The notes under the pieces are model-generated. The model was given only the letters and a program-made list of their open reading frames with translations, searched no databases and was not told the DNA's origin. A program made the position numbers and the translations under genes. From an uncultured Shinella sp. (lineage in GTDB: Bacteria > Pseudomonadota > Alphaproteobacteria > Rhizobiales > Rhizobiaceae): a stretch of 9,521 bases of DNA. The stretch lies in NCBI GenBank assembly GCA_946886325.1, contig CAMPIK010000064.1, positions 1-9,521 on the forward strand, written 5' to 3'. This document shows, one piece after another, positions 1 through 6,037 of the stretch; positions within the stretch are counted from its first letter, which is position 1; each line of letters starts with the position of its first letter.

Positions 1-661
1 CGATGCCGACGGAGAGCGCGCCGCTGCGCCCGAGTTCGAGCGTGCCGGCGAGAGCCGACGGCAGGACCGCGACGATGCCGGCGAAGATGATCAGCGAAAT
101 GCCGTTGCCGATGCCGCGCGAGGTGATCTGCTCACCGAGCCACATCAGGAACATCGTGCCGCCGAGCAGCGAGATCACGGTCGAGATGCGGAAGAACCAG
201 CCCGGATCGTTGACGAGCCCGGCGCCGCCCTCAAGACCGACGGCAATGCCGTAGGCCTGCAGCGCGCCGAGCAGCACGGTGCCGTAGCGGGTGTACTGGT
301 TGATGACCTTGCGGCCCTGCTCGCCTTCCTTCTTCAACTGCTCGAGCGACGGCACGACCGACGTCATGAGCTGCACGATGATCGAGGCGGAAATATAGGG
401 CATGATGCCGAGTGCGAAGATCGCCATGCGCTCGACGGCGCCGCCGGAGAACATGTTGAAAAGACCGAGAATGCCGCTCGACTGGCCGCGGAAGGCCTGC
501 GCGAAGGCTTCCGGGTTGAGACCGGGCAGCGGGATATAGGTCCCGAGCCGATAGACCAGCAGCGCACCCAGGGTAAACCAGAGGCGCTTCTTCAGGTCCT
601 CGGCCTTCGAGAATGTCGCAAAATTGAGATTGGAGGCGAGTTGTTCCGCTGCCGAAGCCAT
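1..661 (-). CDS. secY: Protein translocase subunit SecY (partial, C-terminal half outside window)
   Basis: SecY is the inner-membrane pore of the Sec translocon. It works with SecE and SecG, takes substrates from SecA or the ribosome, and moves them across or into the membrane. I translated from ATG 659-661 and read 220 codons without a stop; the family is about 440 residues, so half is present. Visible parts are a cytosolic amphipathic start, TM1 at about 27-45 ending in TYIPLPG, the plug/TM2 region at 63-99 with SecY signature 1 ([15 protein letters not shown], 85-99), and signature 2 ([19 protein letters not shown], 174-192). Further hydrophobic segments lie at about 127-143, 158-176 and 187-205. 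The start has GGAG (668-671) with a 6-nt spacer. It follows rplO as in the E. coli spc operon, but after an unusual 321-nt gap with its own candidate promoter and leader hairpin. No frameshift is seen in the visible part. Confidence 0.97.
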   Translation of the reverse strand, partial: MASAAEQLASNLNFATFSKAEDLKKRLWFTLGALLVYRLGTYIPLPGLNPEAFAQAFRGQSSGILGLFNMFSGGAVERMAIFALGIMPYISASIIVQLMTSVVPSLEQLKKEGEQGRKVINQYTRYGTVLLGALQAYGIAVGLEGGAGLVNDPGWFFRISTVISLLGGTMFLMWLGEQITSRGIGNGISLIIFAGIVAVLPSALAGTLELGRSGALSVGI

Positions 662-675
662 GCATATCTCCGCGT

Positions 676-719
676 GATCGCTCCGGTGGCGGGAGACCCG
701 GCCGGGTCCGGAGGCGATC
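676..719 (-). promoter_or_regulatory. Compound stem-loop in secY leader next to the Shine-Dalgarno
   Basis: The arms GATCGCTCCGG (676-686) and CCGGAGGCGATC (708-719) pair over 11 bp with one bulged base. Inside them the palindrome GACCCGGCCGGGTC (695-708) can form a smaller stem. In the minus-strand transcript the outer stem ends 4 nt before the secY GGAG at 671-668. A stem this GC-rich could affect ribosome access or mRNA stability. The pairing is read from the sequence; the regulatory role is inference. There is no U-tract, so it does not look like a terminator. Confidence 0.5.
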
Positions 720-823
720 GATCCGTTGGCGCGGGCCAGGTCCGGCAACAATCGCCGCACGGCTGGACCAGCGCTTCAAAACTCTTGCCAGACCCACCGG
801 GCGGCGGGCGTGACGGGATGGAG

Positions 824-852
824 CCTAAACCGGTTGAAACGCGGATTGTCAA
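824..852 (-). promoter_or_regulatory. Candidate sigma-70-type promoter for secY
   Basis: On the minus strand, a perfect TTGACA (852-847; CTTGAC with the preceding C, the form favoured in alphaproteobacteria) is followed after 17 nt by TTTAGG (829-824). The -35 is strong and the -10 weak. A start near 817 would give a leader of roughly 155 nt to the secY ATG. It lies between the rplO terminator-like hairpin and secY, which makes an independent secY promoter plausible. Confidence 0.45.
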
Positions 853-859
853 GCAATCC
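843..859. repeat. Inverted repeat GGATTG-N5-CAATCC around the secY -35
   Basis: A perfect 6-bp inverted repeat (843-848 and 854-859) with a 5-base centre overlaps the candidate -35 hexamer at 847-852. It could be an operator or chance; I recognise no regulator for it. Confidence 0.3.
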
Positions 860-918
860 CGGCCTCACCCTGGTTTTTAAGTCCGGACGACGGAAGGAGA
901 GCGAGGCTCCGGCGTCGT

Positions 919-931
919 TGTGAGGCTCACA
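919..931. repeat. 13-bp palindrome TGTGAG-G-CTCACA
   Basis: A perfect 6-bp inverted repeat with one central base lies between the rplO terminator-like hairpin and the candidate secY promoter, about 65 bp upstream of the -35. The half-sites resemble CRP/FNR-type TGTGA, but the 3-bp spacing between TGTGA and TCACA is not the usual 6. It could be a small extra hairpin in read-through RNA. Confidence 0.3.
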
Positions 932-940
932 TATGGGAGC

Positions 941-972
941 AAAATCGCCCGGTGTGAAGCACACCGGGCGAT
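941..972 (-). terminator. Intrinsic terminator-like hairpin after rplO
   Basis: The arms ATCGCCCGGTGT (944-955) and ACACCGGGCGAT (961-972) are perfect 12-bp complements around a 5-nt loop. On the minus strand the stem ends in U and runs into a short U-run (944-941), then GC-containing sequence. The stem begins 10 nt after the rplO stop codon. The very stable stem favours a terminator; the short U-tract suggests it may be partial. Confidence 0.65.
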
Positions 973-982
973 GAAATGTCTG

Positions 983-1453
983 TTATTCGGCTGCTGCGGA
1001 CAGAAGCTTGATCGAGCCGCCGGCCTTTTCGATCTTTTCGATCGCCGGCTTGGAAGCGCCTGCAACCTCGATCGTGACCTTGGTCGTCAGTTCGCCGTCG
1101 CCGAGAACGCGAACGCCATCCTTCTCGCGACGGATGACGCCGGCTGCCTTGAGGGCGGCTGCATCGACGGTCGCCTTCGGGTCGAGCTTCTTGGCATCGA
1201 TCGCGGTCTGGATCCGGCCGAGCGAGACGGTCACGAATTCGGATGCGAAGATGTTGTTGAAGCCGCGCTTCGGCAGGCGACGATAGATCGGCATCTGGCC
1301 GCCTTCGAAGCCGTTGATCGCGACGCCCGAACGGGCCTTCTGACCCTTGACGCCGCGGCCGCCGGTCTTGCCGGAACCCGAACCGATGCCGCGACCGACG
1401 CGCTTGCGCGACTGGGTCGAGCCCTCGTTGTCCTTGATTTCATTCAGTTTCAT
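983..1453 (-). CDS. rplO: 50S ribosomal protein L15
   Basis: L15 is a late-assembling protein of the large subunit that binds 23S rRNA and helps organise the central core. The frame encodes 156 aa (144 in E. coli). It starts [14 protein letters not shown] and has the typical basic, glycine-rich N-terminal extension ([17 protein letters not shown], about 18-34) that threads into rRNA. The C-terminal globular part ends in the family's [12 protein letters not shown] 1451-1453 is supported by a GGAG (1462-1465) 8 nt upstream, just after the rpmD stop; the gap is 13 nt. It is the last gene before a terminator-like hairpin and the long gap to secY, so it may end the main spc transcript here. Confidence 0.98.
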   Translation of the reverse strand: MKLNEIKDNEGSTQSRKRVGRGIGSGSGKTGGRGVKGQKARSGVAINGFEGGQMPIYRRLPKRGFNNIFASEFVTVSLGRIQTAIDAKKLDPKATVDAAALKAAGVIRREKDGVRVLGDGELTTKVTIEVAGASKPAIEKIEKAGGSIKLLSAAAE

Positions 1454-1466
1454 GGTTCTTACTCCC

Positions 1467-1670
1467 TCACTTCTCGTCGACGACGCGCACGAGGTGCTGG
1501 ACGGAACGGATCATGCCACGAACGGAAGGCGTATCTTCCAGCGTGCGAACCCGGTGCATCTTGTTCAGACCGAGACCGATCAGCGTCTGGCGCTGGACGG
1601 CAGGACGACGGATCGGCGAGCCGATCTGCTCGACCGTGACGGTCTTCTTTGCGGTTTCCTTCTTGGCCAT
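1467..1670 (-). CDS. rpmD: 50S ribosomal protein L30
   Basis: L30 is a small protein on the surface of the 50S subunit. This one has 67 aa against 59 in E. coli. The extra residues are mainly a Lys/Thr-rich N-terminus ([15 protein letters not shown]) before the conserved core [20 protein letters not shown] (about 17-36). The segment after the core, [19 protein letters not shown], is typical of the family. It lies 12 nt after rpsE and 13 nt before rplO, in the standard rpsE-rpmD-rplO order, and is surely co-transcribed. The start has a GGAGG-type purine run just upstream in the rpsE-rpmD gap. Confidence 0.97.
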   Translation of the reverse strand: MAKKETAKKTVTVEQIGSPIRRPAVQRQTLIGLGLNKMHRVRTLEDTPSVRGMIRSVQHLVRVVDEK

Positions 1671-1682
1671 TGGTCAGCCTCC

Positions 1683-2249
1683 TTATTCTTCGGAAGCGAC
1701 GCCGGCGGAAACGCGGCGAGCCTGAAGCGTGGCATATTTCATGCCGCGCTGAGCCGCGATGTCCTTCGGATGCATCTGGCTCTTCAGCGCGTCGAACGTC
1801 GCACGGATCATGTTGTAGGGGTTGGAAGACCCGGTCGACTTGGCGACCACGTCATGCATGCCGAGCGTCTCGAAGACGGCGCGCATCGGGCCGCCGGCGA
1901 TGATGCCGGTACCGGGCTTGGCTGCACGCAGCAGAACCTTGCCGGCGCCGTGACGGCCGTGCACGTCGTGGTGCAGGGTCCGGCCCGAACGCAGCGGGAC
2001 GAAGATCAGCTCGCGCTTGGCGGCTTCCGTCGCCTTGCGGATAGCTTCCGGAACTTCGCGGGCCTTGCCGTGGCCGAAGCCGACCCGACCCTTCTGGTCG
2101 CCGACGACGACGAGAGCTGCAAAGCCGAAACGACGGCCGCCCTTGACGACCTTCGCGACGCGGTTGATCGCGACCAGCTTGTCGACGAATTCGCTGTCGC
2201 GCTCTTCACGGGGCTGGCGATCCTCGCGGCCCCTTCTTTCCTGTGCCAT
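1683..2249 (-). CDS. rpsE: 30S ribosomal protein S5
   Basis: S5 sits at the mRNA entry side of the 30S subunit with S3 and S4, and affects decoding fidelity and mRNA unwinding. The frame encodes 188 aa (167 in E. coli). A charged N-terminal extension (about 1-17, rich in Arg and Glu) precedes the double-stranded-RNA-binding-like N domain. That domain carries the S5 signature ([20 protein letters not shown], about 37-56, then [17 protein letters not shown]). The C domain shows [18 protein letters not shown] and [15 protein letters not shown]. The start at 2247-2249 follows a long AG-only tract (minus strand, roughly 2271-2252), a diffuse Shine-Dalgarno. The upstream spacer to rplR is unusually long (126 nt) and structured. 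Confidence 0.98.
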   Translation of the reverse strand: MAQERRGREDRQPREERDSEFVDKLVAINRVAKVVKGGRRFGFAALVVVGDQKGRVGFGHGKAREVPEAIRKATEAAKRELIFVPLRSGRTLHHDVHGRHGAGKVLLRAAKPGTGIIAGGPMRAVFETLGMHDVVAKSTGSSNPYNMIRATFDALKSQMHPKDIAAQRGMKYATLQARRVSAGVASEE

Positions 2250-2375
2250 TGTCCTTTTCCTTTTTCTTTTCCGGGTGCAATCGGCAGATTGTCAAAAGTC
2301 GCTCCCATCACGAAGGAAGGAAGCGACCGGTACCCTTGCTGACGGTCTGGCGGGCGACGGGCGCCCGCCACCAGA
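2250..2375 (-). promoter_or_regulatory. Structured 126-nt rplR-rpsE spacer
   Basis: This spacer is several times longer than most within the spc genes. In transcription order it contains a GC-rich hairpin right after the rplR stop (CGGGCG 2351-2356 with CGCCCG 2362-2367, extended by TCTGG 2346-2350 with CCAGA 2371-2375 across a 3-nt bulge); a second stem (GTCGCT 2298-2303 with AGCGAC 2322-2327); a small inverted repeat (CAATC 2278-2282 with GATTG 2287-2291); then a purine-only tract before rpsE. None of the stems has a U-tract, so I do not call a terminator. A TTGACA at 2295-2290 lacks a fitting -10. The spacer may be an RNA processing, stability or protein-binding element; that is inference. 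Confidence 0.45.
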
Positions 2376-2738
2376 TCAGAAGTTAAGGCCACCTTCGCGG
2401 GCCGCCTCGGCAAGTGCCTTGATGCGGCCGTGATAGATGAAGGCGCCGCGGTCGAAAACCACGTCCTTGACGCCAGCCTTGACGGCGCGCTCTGCAATGA
2501 GCTTGCCGACGGCGGCAGCAGCCGCCGTGTCGGCGCCCGTCTTCAACGACGAACGCAGATCGGTGTCGAGCGTGGAGGCGGACGCAAGCGTCGTGCCGGC
2601 CACATCGTCGATGACCTGTACGTAGATGTTCTTCGACGAGCGATGAACCGACAGGCGCGGACGGCCGTTGGCGACCGCCTTGATTTGACGGCGCACGCGG
2701 CTGGCGCGACGCACAAGATTATCTTTCCTGCTAGCCAT
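2376..2738 (-). CDS. rplR: 50S ribosomal protein L18
   Basis: L18 binds 5S rRNA together with L5 and L25 and anchors the 5S particle in the central protuberance of the 50S subunit. The frame encodes 120 aa (117 in E. coli). It begins with a basic tail ([20 protein letters not shown]), followed by the core with [19 protein letters not shown] (about 28-46), then TLASASTLD and the ending [20 protein letters not shown], all typical of L18. It lies 12 nt after rplF. Downstream, the stop codon abuts a GC-rich hairpin that opens the long spacer to rpsE. Confidence 0.98.
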   Translation of the reverse strand: MASRKDNLVRRASRVRRQIKAVANGRPRLSVHRSSKNIYVQVIDDVAGTTLASASTLDTDLRSSLKTGADTAAAAAVGKLIAERAVKAGVKDVVFDRGAFIYHGRIKALAEAAREGGLNF

Positions 2739-2750
2739 TTCGCGTGATCC

Positions 2751-3284
2751 TTACTTCTTCTTGCCTTCTTTGCGGACAATCCGCTCTTCCGCATACTTGA
2801 CGCCCTTGCCCTTGTAGGGCTCGGGGCCGCGGTATTCGCGGATTTCCGCTGCGACCTGGCCGACCTGCTGCTTGTTGATGCCGGACACGATGATTTCGGT
2901 CGGCTTCGGCACAGCAATCGAGATGCCTTCCGGCGTCTGGTAGACGACGTCGTGGCTGAAACCGAGTGCCAGCTGCAGGTTCTTGCCCTGAAGAGACGCG
3001 CGGTAACCGACGCCGTTGATCTCGAGCTTGCGCTCGTAACCGTCCTTGACGCCCTTGAAGATGTTCTCGACCATCGTGCGGGACATGCCCCACTTGGACC
3101 GAGCATCCTTGGTCTGGTTGATCGGCTGGACGACAACAGAGTTGTCCTCCAGCTTCACCGACACTTCGTCGTTTGCGACGAAGAACAGTTCGCCCTTCGG
3201 TCCCTTTGCCGTGACCTTCTGACCATCGACGGTCGCAGTCACACCAGCCGGAACCTGAACGGGCTTCTTACCGATACGAGACAT
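2751..3284 (-). CDS. rplF: 50S ribosomal protein L6
   Basis: L6 lies at the base of the L7/L12 stalk near the sarcin-ricin loop and the factor-binding site; gentamicin-resistance changes map to it in E. coli. The frame encodes 177 aa, the usual length. It has two repeated L6 domains (about 1-80 and 82-177). The N-terminus is [15 protein letters not shown], and the C-terminal signature [14 protein letters not shown] lies at about 154-167. The ATG at 3282-3284 has AGGA 7 nt upstream. The gene follows rpsH by 44 nt and precedes rplR by 12 nt, as expected. Confidence 0.98.
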   Translation of the reverse strand: MSRIGKKPVQVPAGVTATVDGQKVTAKGPKGELFFVANDEVSVKLEDNSVVVQPINQTKDARSKWGMSRTMVENIFKGVKDGYERKLEINGVGYRASLQGKNLQLALGFSHDVVYQTPEGISIAVPKPTEIIVSGINKQQVGQVAAEIREYRGPEPYKGKGVKYAEERIVRKEGKKK

Positions 3285-3328
3285 GTTTCAATCCTGTCTG
3301 TTCGTTATGGAGTTCCCCTGCCCGCGTC

Positions 3329-3727
3329 TTAGAAGACGGAGCAAAGAACCTCGCCACCAACGTTCTGTTCGCGCGCCTGGTGATCGGCCATCACGCCCTT
3401 CGGGGTCGAAAGGATGGTGATGCCGAGGCCGTTCGCGACCTGCGGAATGGACTTGACCGAGACATAGACCCGGCGGCCCGGCTTGGACACGCGGTCGATC
3501 TTGCGGATCACCGACGTGCCTTCGTAATATTTCAGCTCGATGCTGATTTCTGCCTTGCCGTTGTCGAATTCGACTTCGGAATAGCCGCGGATATAACCCT
3601 CGGCCTGCAGGACATCGAGAACGCGGGCGCGCAGCTTGGAAGCCGGCGTGGAAACGCTCGACTTGCGGCGTGCGGCGCCGTTGCGGATGCGGGTGAGCAT
3701 ATCGCCCAAAGGATCAGTCATTGCCAT
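3329..3727 (-). CDS. rpsH: 30S ribosomal protein S8
   Basis: S8 is a primary 16S rRNA binder (helix 21) needed for assembly of the 30S platform. In E. coli it is also the translational repressor of the spc operon, acting on a site at rplE. The product is 132 aa starting [17 protein letters not shown]. The open frame extends further upstream, but ATG 3725-3727 is chosen because the family starts here and GGAG at 3737-3740 sits 9 nt upstream, directly after the rpsN stop. The C-terminal RNA-binding signature [19 protein letters not shown] and the ending GGEVLCSVF are intact. No copy of the E. coli S8 mRNA target was recognised around rplE here. A short inverted repeat (CGTCTT 3325-3330, AAGACG 3333-3338) spans the stop. 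Confidence 0.97.
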   Translation of the reverse strand: MAMTDPLGDMLTRIRNGAARRKSSVSTPASKLRARVLDVLQAEGYIRGYSEVEFDNGKAEISIELKYYEGTSVIRKIDRVSKPGRRVYVSVKSIPQVANGLGITILSTPKGVMADHQAREQNVGGEVLCSVF

Positions 3728-3740
3728 CTTGCCCGTCTCC

Positions 3741-4046
3741 TTACCAGCTCGACTTGACGATGCCCGGCACGCGGCCGGAATTGCCAAGTTCGCGAAGCGC
3801 AATACGCGACATGCGCAGCTTGCGATAATAGGCGCGCGGACGGCCCGTTACTTCGCAGCGGTTGCGGATGCGGGTCTTGGAGCCATTGCGCGGCAGGGCT
3901 GCAAGCTTGATGGTGGCCTTGAACCGGTCTTCGATCGGAAGAGTCTGGTTCTGGATGATCGCCTTCAGGGCCGCACGCTTTGCGGCCTGACCGGCAACCA
4001 GTTTGCGGCGGCGCTTGTTCTTTTCAACTGCGCTCGTTTTCGCCAT
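3741..4046 (-). CDS. rpsN: 30S ribosomal protein S14 (zinc-free, long type)
   Basis: S14 is a late-binding protein of the 30S head, next to S3, S10 and S19. The frame encodes 101 aa, the same as E. coli. The basic N-terminal region is [20 protein letters not shown]. The conserved C-terminal core includes [21 protein letters not shown] (about 61-81) and ends GIVKSSW. Only one cysteine is present, so this is the zinc-independent long form, not the short four-cysteine form. The ATG at 4044-4046 has AAGGA about 8 nt upstream. It lies 34 nt after rplE and 13 nt before rpsH, matching the conserved order. Confidence 0.98.
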   Translation of the reverse strand: MAKTSAVEKNKRRRKLVAGQAAKRAALKAIIQNQTLPIEDRFKATIKLAALPRNGSKTRIRNRCEVTGRPRAYYRKLRMSRIALRELGNSGRVPGIVKSSW

Positions 4047-4080
4047 AACAGTTATCCTTTTTTACGCTTGTCGTTACGGA

Positions 4081-4638
4081 TTACTGACGGAACGGGAAGT
4101 TGAGCTCCTTGAGGAGAGCCCGTGCTTCGTCGTCGGTCTTGGCCGTCGTGCAAACGATGATGTCCATGCCCCACATCTGATCAACCTTGTCGTAGTTGAT
4201 CTCCGGGAACACAATGTGCTCCTTGATGCCCATGGCGAAATTGCCACGGCCGTCGAAGGACTTCGGGTTCAGACCACGGAAGTCGCGTACCCGGGGCAGC
4301 GCGATGTTCACGAGGCGATCCAGAAATTCGTACATGCGCACGCCGCGAAGGGTGACCTTGGCGCCGATCGGCATGTCTTCGCGCAGCTTGAAGCCGGCGA
4401 TGGAGTTGCGGGCCCGCGTGATGACCGGCTTCTGGCCGGCGATCGCTGCGAGGTCGGCGGCAGCAACGGTCGGCTTCTTCGAGTCGCCCGTCGATTCGCC
4501 GACGCCCATGTTGATCACGATCTTGTCGAGGCGCGGGATCTGCATCTCGTTGGCGTAGGAGAACTGCTCCTGGAGCGCCTTGCGGATCCGCGTGAGGTAT
4601 TCCGTCTTGAGCCGCGGCTCGTACTTGGCGTCAGCCAT
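4081..4638 (-). CDS. rplE: 50S ribosomal protein L5
   Basis: L5 binds 5S rRNA with L18 and forms a bridge from the central protuberance to the 30S head and the P-site tRNA. The frame encodes 185 aa (179 in E. coli). It contains [19 protein letters not shown] (about 40-58), the loop [20 protein letters not shown] and the ending [19 protein letters not shown], all diagnostic. The ATG (4636-4638) lies inside the end of rplX, an 8-nt overlap, with GGGAG about 9 nt upstream inside rplX. This implies translational coupling. In E. coli the S8 repressor acts at this junction; here no intergenic RNA is available for such a site. Confidence 0.98.
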   Translation of the reverse strand: MADAKYEPRLKTEYLTRIRKALQEQFSYANEMQIPRLDKIVINMGVGESTGDSKKPTVAAADLAAIAGQKPVITRARNSIAGFKLREDMPIGAKVTLRGVRMYEFLDRLVNIALPRVRDFRGLNPKSFDGRGNFAMGIKEHIVFPEINYDKVDQMWGMDIIVCTTAKTDDEARALLKELNFPFRQ

Positions 4639-4942
4639 CGATCGACACTCCCGAACGCTTTGCCACGCGAACCTTCTTGTCGCCTTCGATCTTGAAGCCG
4701 ACGCGGGTCGGCTTGCCGTCCTTGGGGTCGGCGATCGCGAGGTTGGACAGATGGATGGAGGCTTCCTTGTTGATGATGCCGGCTTCCTGGGTCTGGGTCT
4801 GACGCTGGTGACGCTTCACCATGTTGATACCCTTGACGACCGCGCGGTCTTCCTTCGGCATGACCTGAGTCACTTCACCGGTGCGGCCCTTGTCCTTGCC
4901 GGTGAGTACGACGACCTTGTCGCCCTTGCGAATCTTTTGCAT
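4631..4942 (-). CDS. rplX: 50S ribosomal protein L24
   Basis: L24 is one of two assembly-initiator proteins of the 50S subunit; it binds the 5' domain of 23S rRNA and sits near the exit tunnel. I read 103 aa starting [13 protein letters not shown]. The KOW motif covers about residues 5-35 ([20 protein letters not shown]), followed by [13 protein letters not shown], and the protein ends RSGVSIDG. An in-frame ATG two codons upstream (4946-4948) lies only 2 nt from GGAG (4951-4954). The ATG at 4940-4942 has 8-nt spacing and gives the usual L24 N-terminus, so I chose it. The Shine-Dalgarno starts immediately before, and partly shares, the end of rplN. Its end overlaps the rplE start by 8 nt. Confidence 0.95.
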   Translation of the reverse strand: MQKIRKGDKVVVLTGKDKGRTGEVTQVMPKEDRAVVKGINMVKRHQRQTQTQEAGIINKEASIHLSNLAIADPKDGKPTRVGFKIEGDKKVRVAKRSGVSIDG

Positions 4943-4950
4943 AGCCATCG

Positions 4951-4954
4951 CTCC
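4951..4954 (-). promoter_or_regulatory. rplX Shine-Dalgarno that decides between two starts
   Basis: GGAG (minus strand 4954-4951) lies directly after the rplN TAA. It is 2 nt from an upstream ATG (4948-4946) and 8 nt from the next in-frame ATG (4942-4940). Normal spacing favours the second, giving a 103-aa L24 in place of 105 aa. Confidence 0.75.
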
Positions 4955-5323
4955 TTAAAGTACTTCGGGAGCCAGCGAGATGATCTTCATGTGGTTCTTG
5001 GCGCGGAGTTCGCGCGGAACCGGTCCGAAGATACGGGTGCCGATGGGCTCTTTCTTGTTGTCGATGAGGACGGCGGCATTGTTGTCAAAACGGATGACGC
5101 TGCCGTCGGCACGGCGGATGTCCTTGGCGGTGCGAACGACGACCGCCTTCATCACGTCGCCCTTCTTGACGCGGCCGCGCGGGATCGCTTCCTTGATCGA
5201 GACGACGATGATGTCGCCGATGGAAGCGTACTTGCGCTTGGAGCCGCCCAGCACCTTGATGCACATGACACGACGTGCGCCGGAATTATCCGCGACGTCG
5301 AGGTTAGTCTGCATCTGAATCAT
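4955..5323 (-). CDS. rplN: 50S ribosomal protein L14
   Basis: L14 binds 23S rRNA at the subunit interface, contacts 16S rRNA in an intersubunit bridge, and is the docking site of the silencing factor RsfS. The frame encodes 122 aa, the family norm. It starts [20 protein letters not shown], contains the [26 protein letters not shown] core (about 54-75) and [20 protein letters not shown], and ends LAPEVL. AAAGG lies about 9 nt before the ATG. It is the first gene of the spc operon, consistent with the terminator-bearing gap upstream. The stop is followed at once by rplX's Shine-Dalgarno. Confidence 0.98.
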   Translation of the reverse strand: MIQMQTNLDVADNSGARRVMCIKVLGGSKRKYASIGDIIVVSIKEAIPRGRVKKGDVMKAVVVRTAKDIRRADGSVIRFDNNAAVLIDNKKEPIGTRIFGPVPRELRAKNHMKIISLAPEVL

Positions 5324-5392
5324 GTCAGGTCGCCTTTTAGTTGTTACCGGACCGGTTGGGCGGAGGCCCCCTGTTCCAGCTTATGGAGATTC

Positions 5393-5422
5393 ATGTTTTC
5401 GCGCGGGATCGGGTCTTGCCAA
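5393..5422 (-). promoter_or_regulatory. Weak candidate promoter for the spc operon
   Basis: On the minus strand, TTGGCA (5422-5417) is followed after 18 nt by AAACAT (5398-5393). The -35 matches 5 of 6 consensus bases, the -10 only 3 of 6. A promoter is expected between the terminator and rplN, and this is the best fit I found. It would give a leader of about 65 nt. Confidence 0.3.
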
Positions 5423-5483
5423 GGTGGTTTCCAAAGAAGCGGACATCGGATGAACCGGCGGCCGCGGGGACCTTCCCTGCGCT

Positions 5484-5515
5484 AAAAGCAAAAGAACGCT
5501 CGAGTCCGAGCGTCC
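5484..5515 (-). terminator. Intrinsic terminator ending the S10 operon
   Basis: In the minus-strand transcript, GGACGCTCG (5515-5507) pairs with CGAGCGTTC (5502-5494) over 9 bp including one G-U pair, with loop GACT. The stem is followed by TTTTGCTTTT (5493-5484). The stem plus a U-rich run is the classic Rho-independent pattern. It lies 62 nt after the rpsQ stop and separates the S10 and spc operons. Confidence 0.82.
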
Positions 5516-5538
5516 TTGCGCTGCTTCATACAGATTTC

Positions 5539-5564
5539 CGCGCAAAGGGCAAGGCCCGAGCGCG
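5539..5564 (-). promoter_or_regulatory. Hairpin just downstream of rpsQ
   Basis: CGCGC (5539-5543) pairs with GCGCG (5560-5564), and inside it GGGC (5547-5550) pairs with GCCC (5554-5557). It begins 13 nt after the rpsQ stop and has no U-tract. It may protect the 3' end of the S10 transcript or simply be GC-rich sequence. Confidence 0.3.
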
Positions 5565-5577
5565 AAAACTTGATGAA

Positions 5578-5814
5578 TTAAGCCTGGGCGGCAACGACCG
5601 TCCAGCGCTTGTCCTTGGAGATCGGTGCGCATTCCTCGATGGAAACGACGTCGCCGATCTTGTACTGGTTGTTTTCGTCATGCGCCTTGTACTTCTTCGA
5701 CCGACGCACGGTCTTCTGAAGAAGCGGGTGTGCAAAGCGGCGCTCGACACGAACGACAACGGTCTTGTCGTTCTTGTCGCCGACGACGGTGCCCTGCAGA
5801 ATGCGTTTCGGCAT
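5578..5814 (-). CDS. rpsQ: 30S ribosomal protein S17
   Basis: S17 is a primary 16S rRNA binder with an OB fold that helps early assembly of the 30S body. The frame encodes 78 aa (84 in E. coli, whose product is longer at the N-terminus). Features are [21 protein letters not shown] (1-21), [23 protein letters not shown], and the signature region [18 protein letters not shown] (about 54-71). The E. coli Arg before Pro is Ala here. AGGA lies 8 nt before the ATG. It follows rpmC by 12 nt and is the last gene of the S10 operon, with a terminator downstream. Confidence 0.98.
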   Translation of the reverse strand: MPKRILQGTVVGDKNDKTVVVRVERRFAHPLLQKTVRRSKKYKAHDENNQYKIGDVVSIEECAPISKDKRWTVVAAQA

Positions 5815-5826
5815 CTTTTTCTTCCT

Positions 5827-6027
5827 TTAAGCCTTGGCTTCTGCCGCCTTCTGGCGGGCAATGGTTTTCACGCGGGCGATGTCACGGCGGACTTCGTTGA
5901 CGCGCGAGGTCTTCTCGAGCTGGCCGGTTGCCTTCTGAAAGCGCAGGTTGAACTGCTCCTTCTTCAGCTTGGCGAGCTCGTCGTTGAGCTGGTCGGCGCT
6001 CATGGCGCGAACATCTGCGGCTTTCAT
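5827..6027 (-). CDS. rpmC: 50S ribosomal protein L29
   Basis: L29 sits by the polypeptide exit tunnel next to L23, where trigger factor and SRP dock. The product is 66 aa (63 in E. coli), an all-helical protein: [20 protein letters not shown] (1-20), then [16 protein letters not shown], the family signature, and an Arg/Lys-rich second helix. The open frame continues 34 codons upstream into rplP, but that part is a shadow of rplP. ATG 6025-6027 has GGAG (6034-6037) with 6-nt spacing and gives the normal N-terminus. It lies 10 nt after rplP and 12 nt before rpsQ. Confidence 0.97.
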   Translation of the reverse strand: MKAADVRAMSADQLNDELAKLKKEQFNLRFQKATGQLEKTSRVNEVRRDIARVKTIARQKAAEAKA

Positions 6028-6037
6028 GGCTCGCTCC

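Larger units (their letters stand above)
662..982 (-). other. Long rplO-secY intergenic region with candidate terminator, promoter and structured leader
   Basis: This 321-nt gap is much longer than the other spacers and holds no convincing gene. Open frames crossing it on either strand lack a good ribosome binding site and recognisable protein character. In transcription order it contains a terminator-like hairpin just after rplO (941-972), a 13-bp palindrome (919-931), a candidate secY promoter (824-852) whose -35 sits in an inverted repeat (843-859), and a stem-loop (676-719) ending 4 nt before the secY Shine-Dalgarno. I infer a transcription unit boundary between rplO and secY. Confidence 0.6.
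5324..5577 (-). other. rpsQ-rplN intergenic region (S10/spc operon boundary)
   Basis: This 254-nt gap holds no credible gene. In transcription order from rpsQ it has a hairpin at 5539-5564, a strong intrinsic terminator at 5484-5515, about 60 nt of GC-rich sequence, a weak candidate promoter at 5393-5422 and a short inverted repeat (ACCGG-A-CCGGT, 5346-5356) ahead of the rplN ribosome binding site. It matches the place where E. coli separates the S10 and spc operons. Confidence 0.7.

Noticed and set aside
641..964. Small open frames on both strands within the rplO-secY gap
   Set aside because: They overlap each other, lack Shine-Dalgarno sites and protein-like composition, and the region is better explained as regulatory.
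2273..2295. TTGACA on the minus strand in the rplR-rpsE spacer as an internal promoter
   Set aside because: At 16-18 nt spacing the sequence is purine-rich (GGAAAA) with no acceptable -10.
1347..2342. Plus-strand 331-codon open frame opposite rplO/rpmD/rpsE
   Set aside because: Antisense shadow; the minus-strand proteins are certain.
2346..2375. Hairpin after rplR as an intrinsic terminator
   Set aside because: No U-run follows it, and essential spc genes continue downstream.
3325..3338. CGTCTT-AG-AAGACG palindrome at the rpsH stop
   Set aside because: The two-base centre is too small for an RNA hairpin loop without fraying, and it is partly coding; likely chance.
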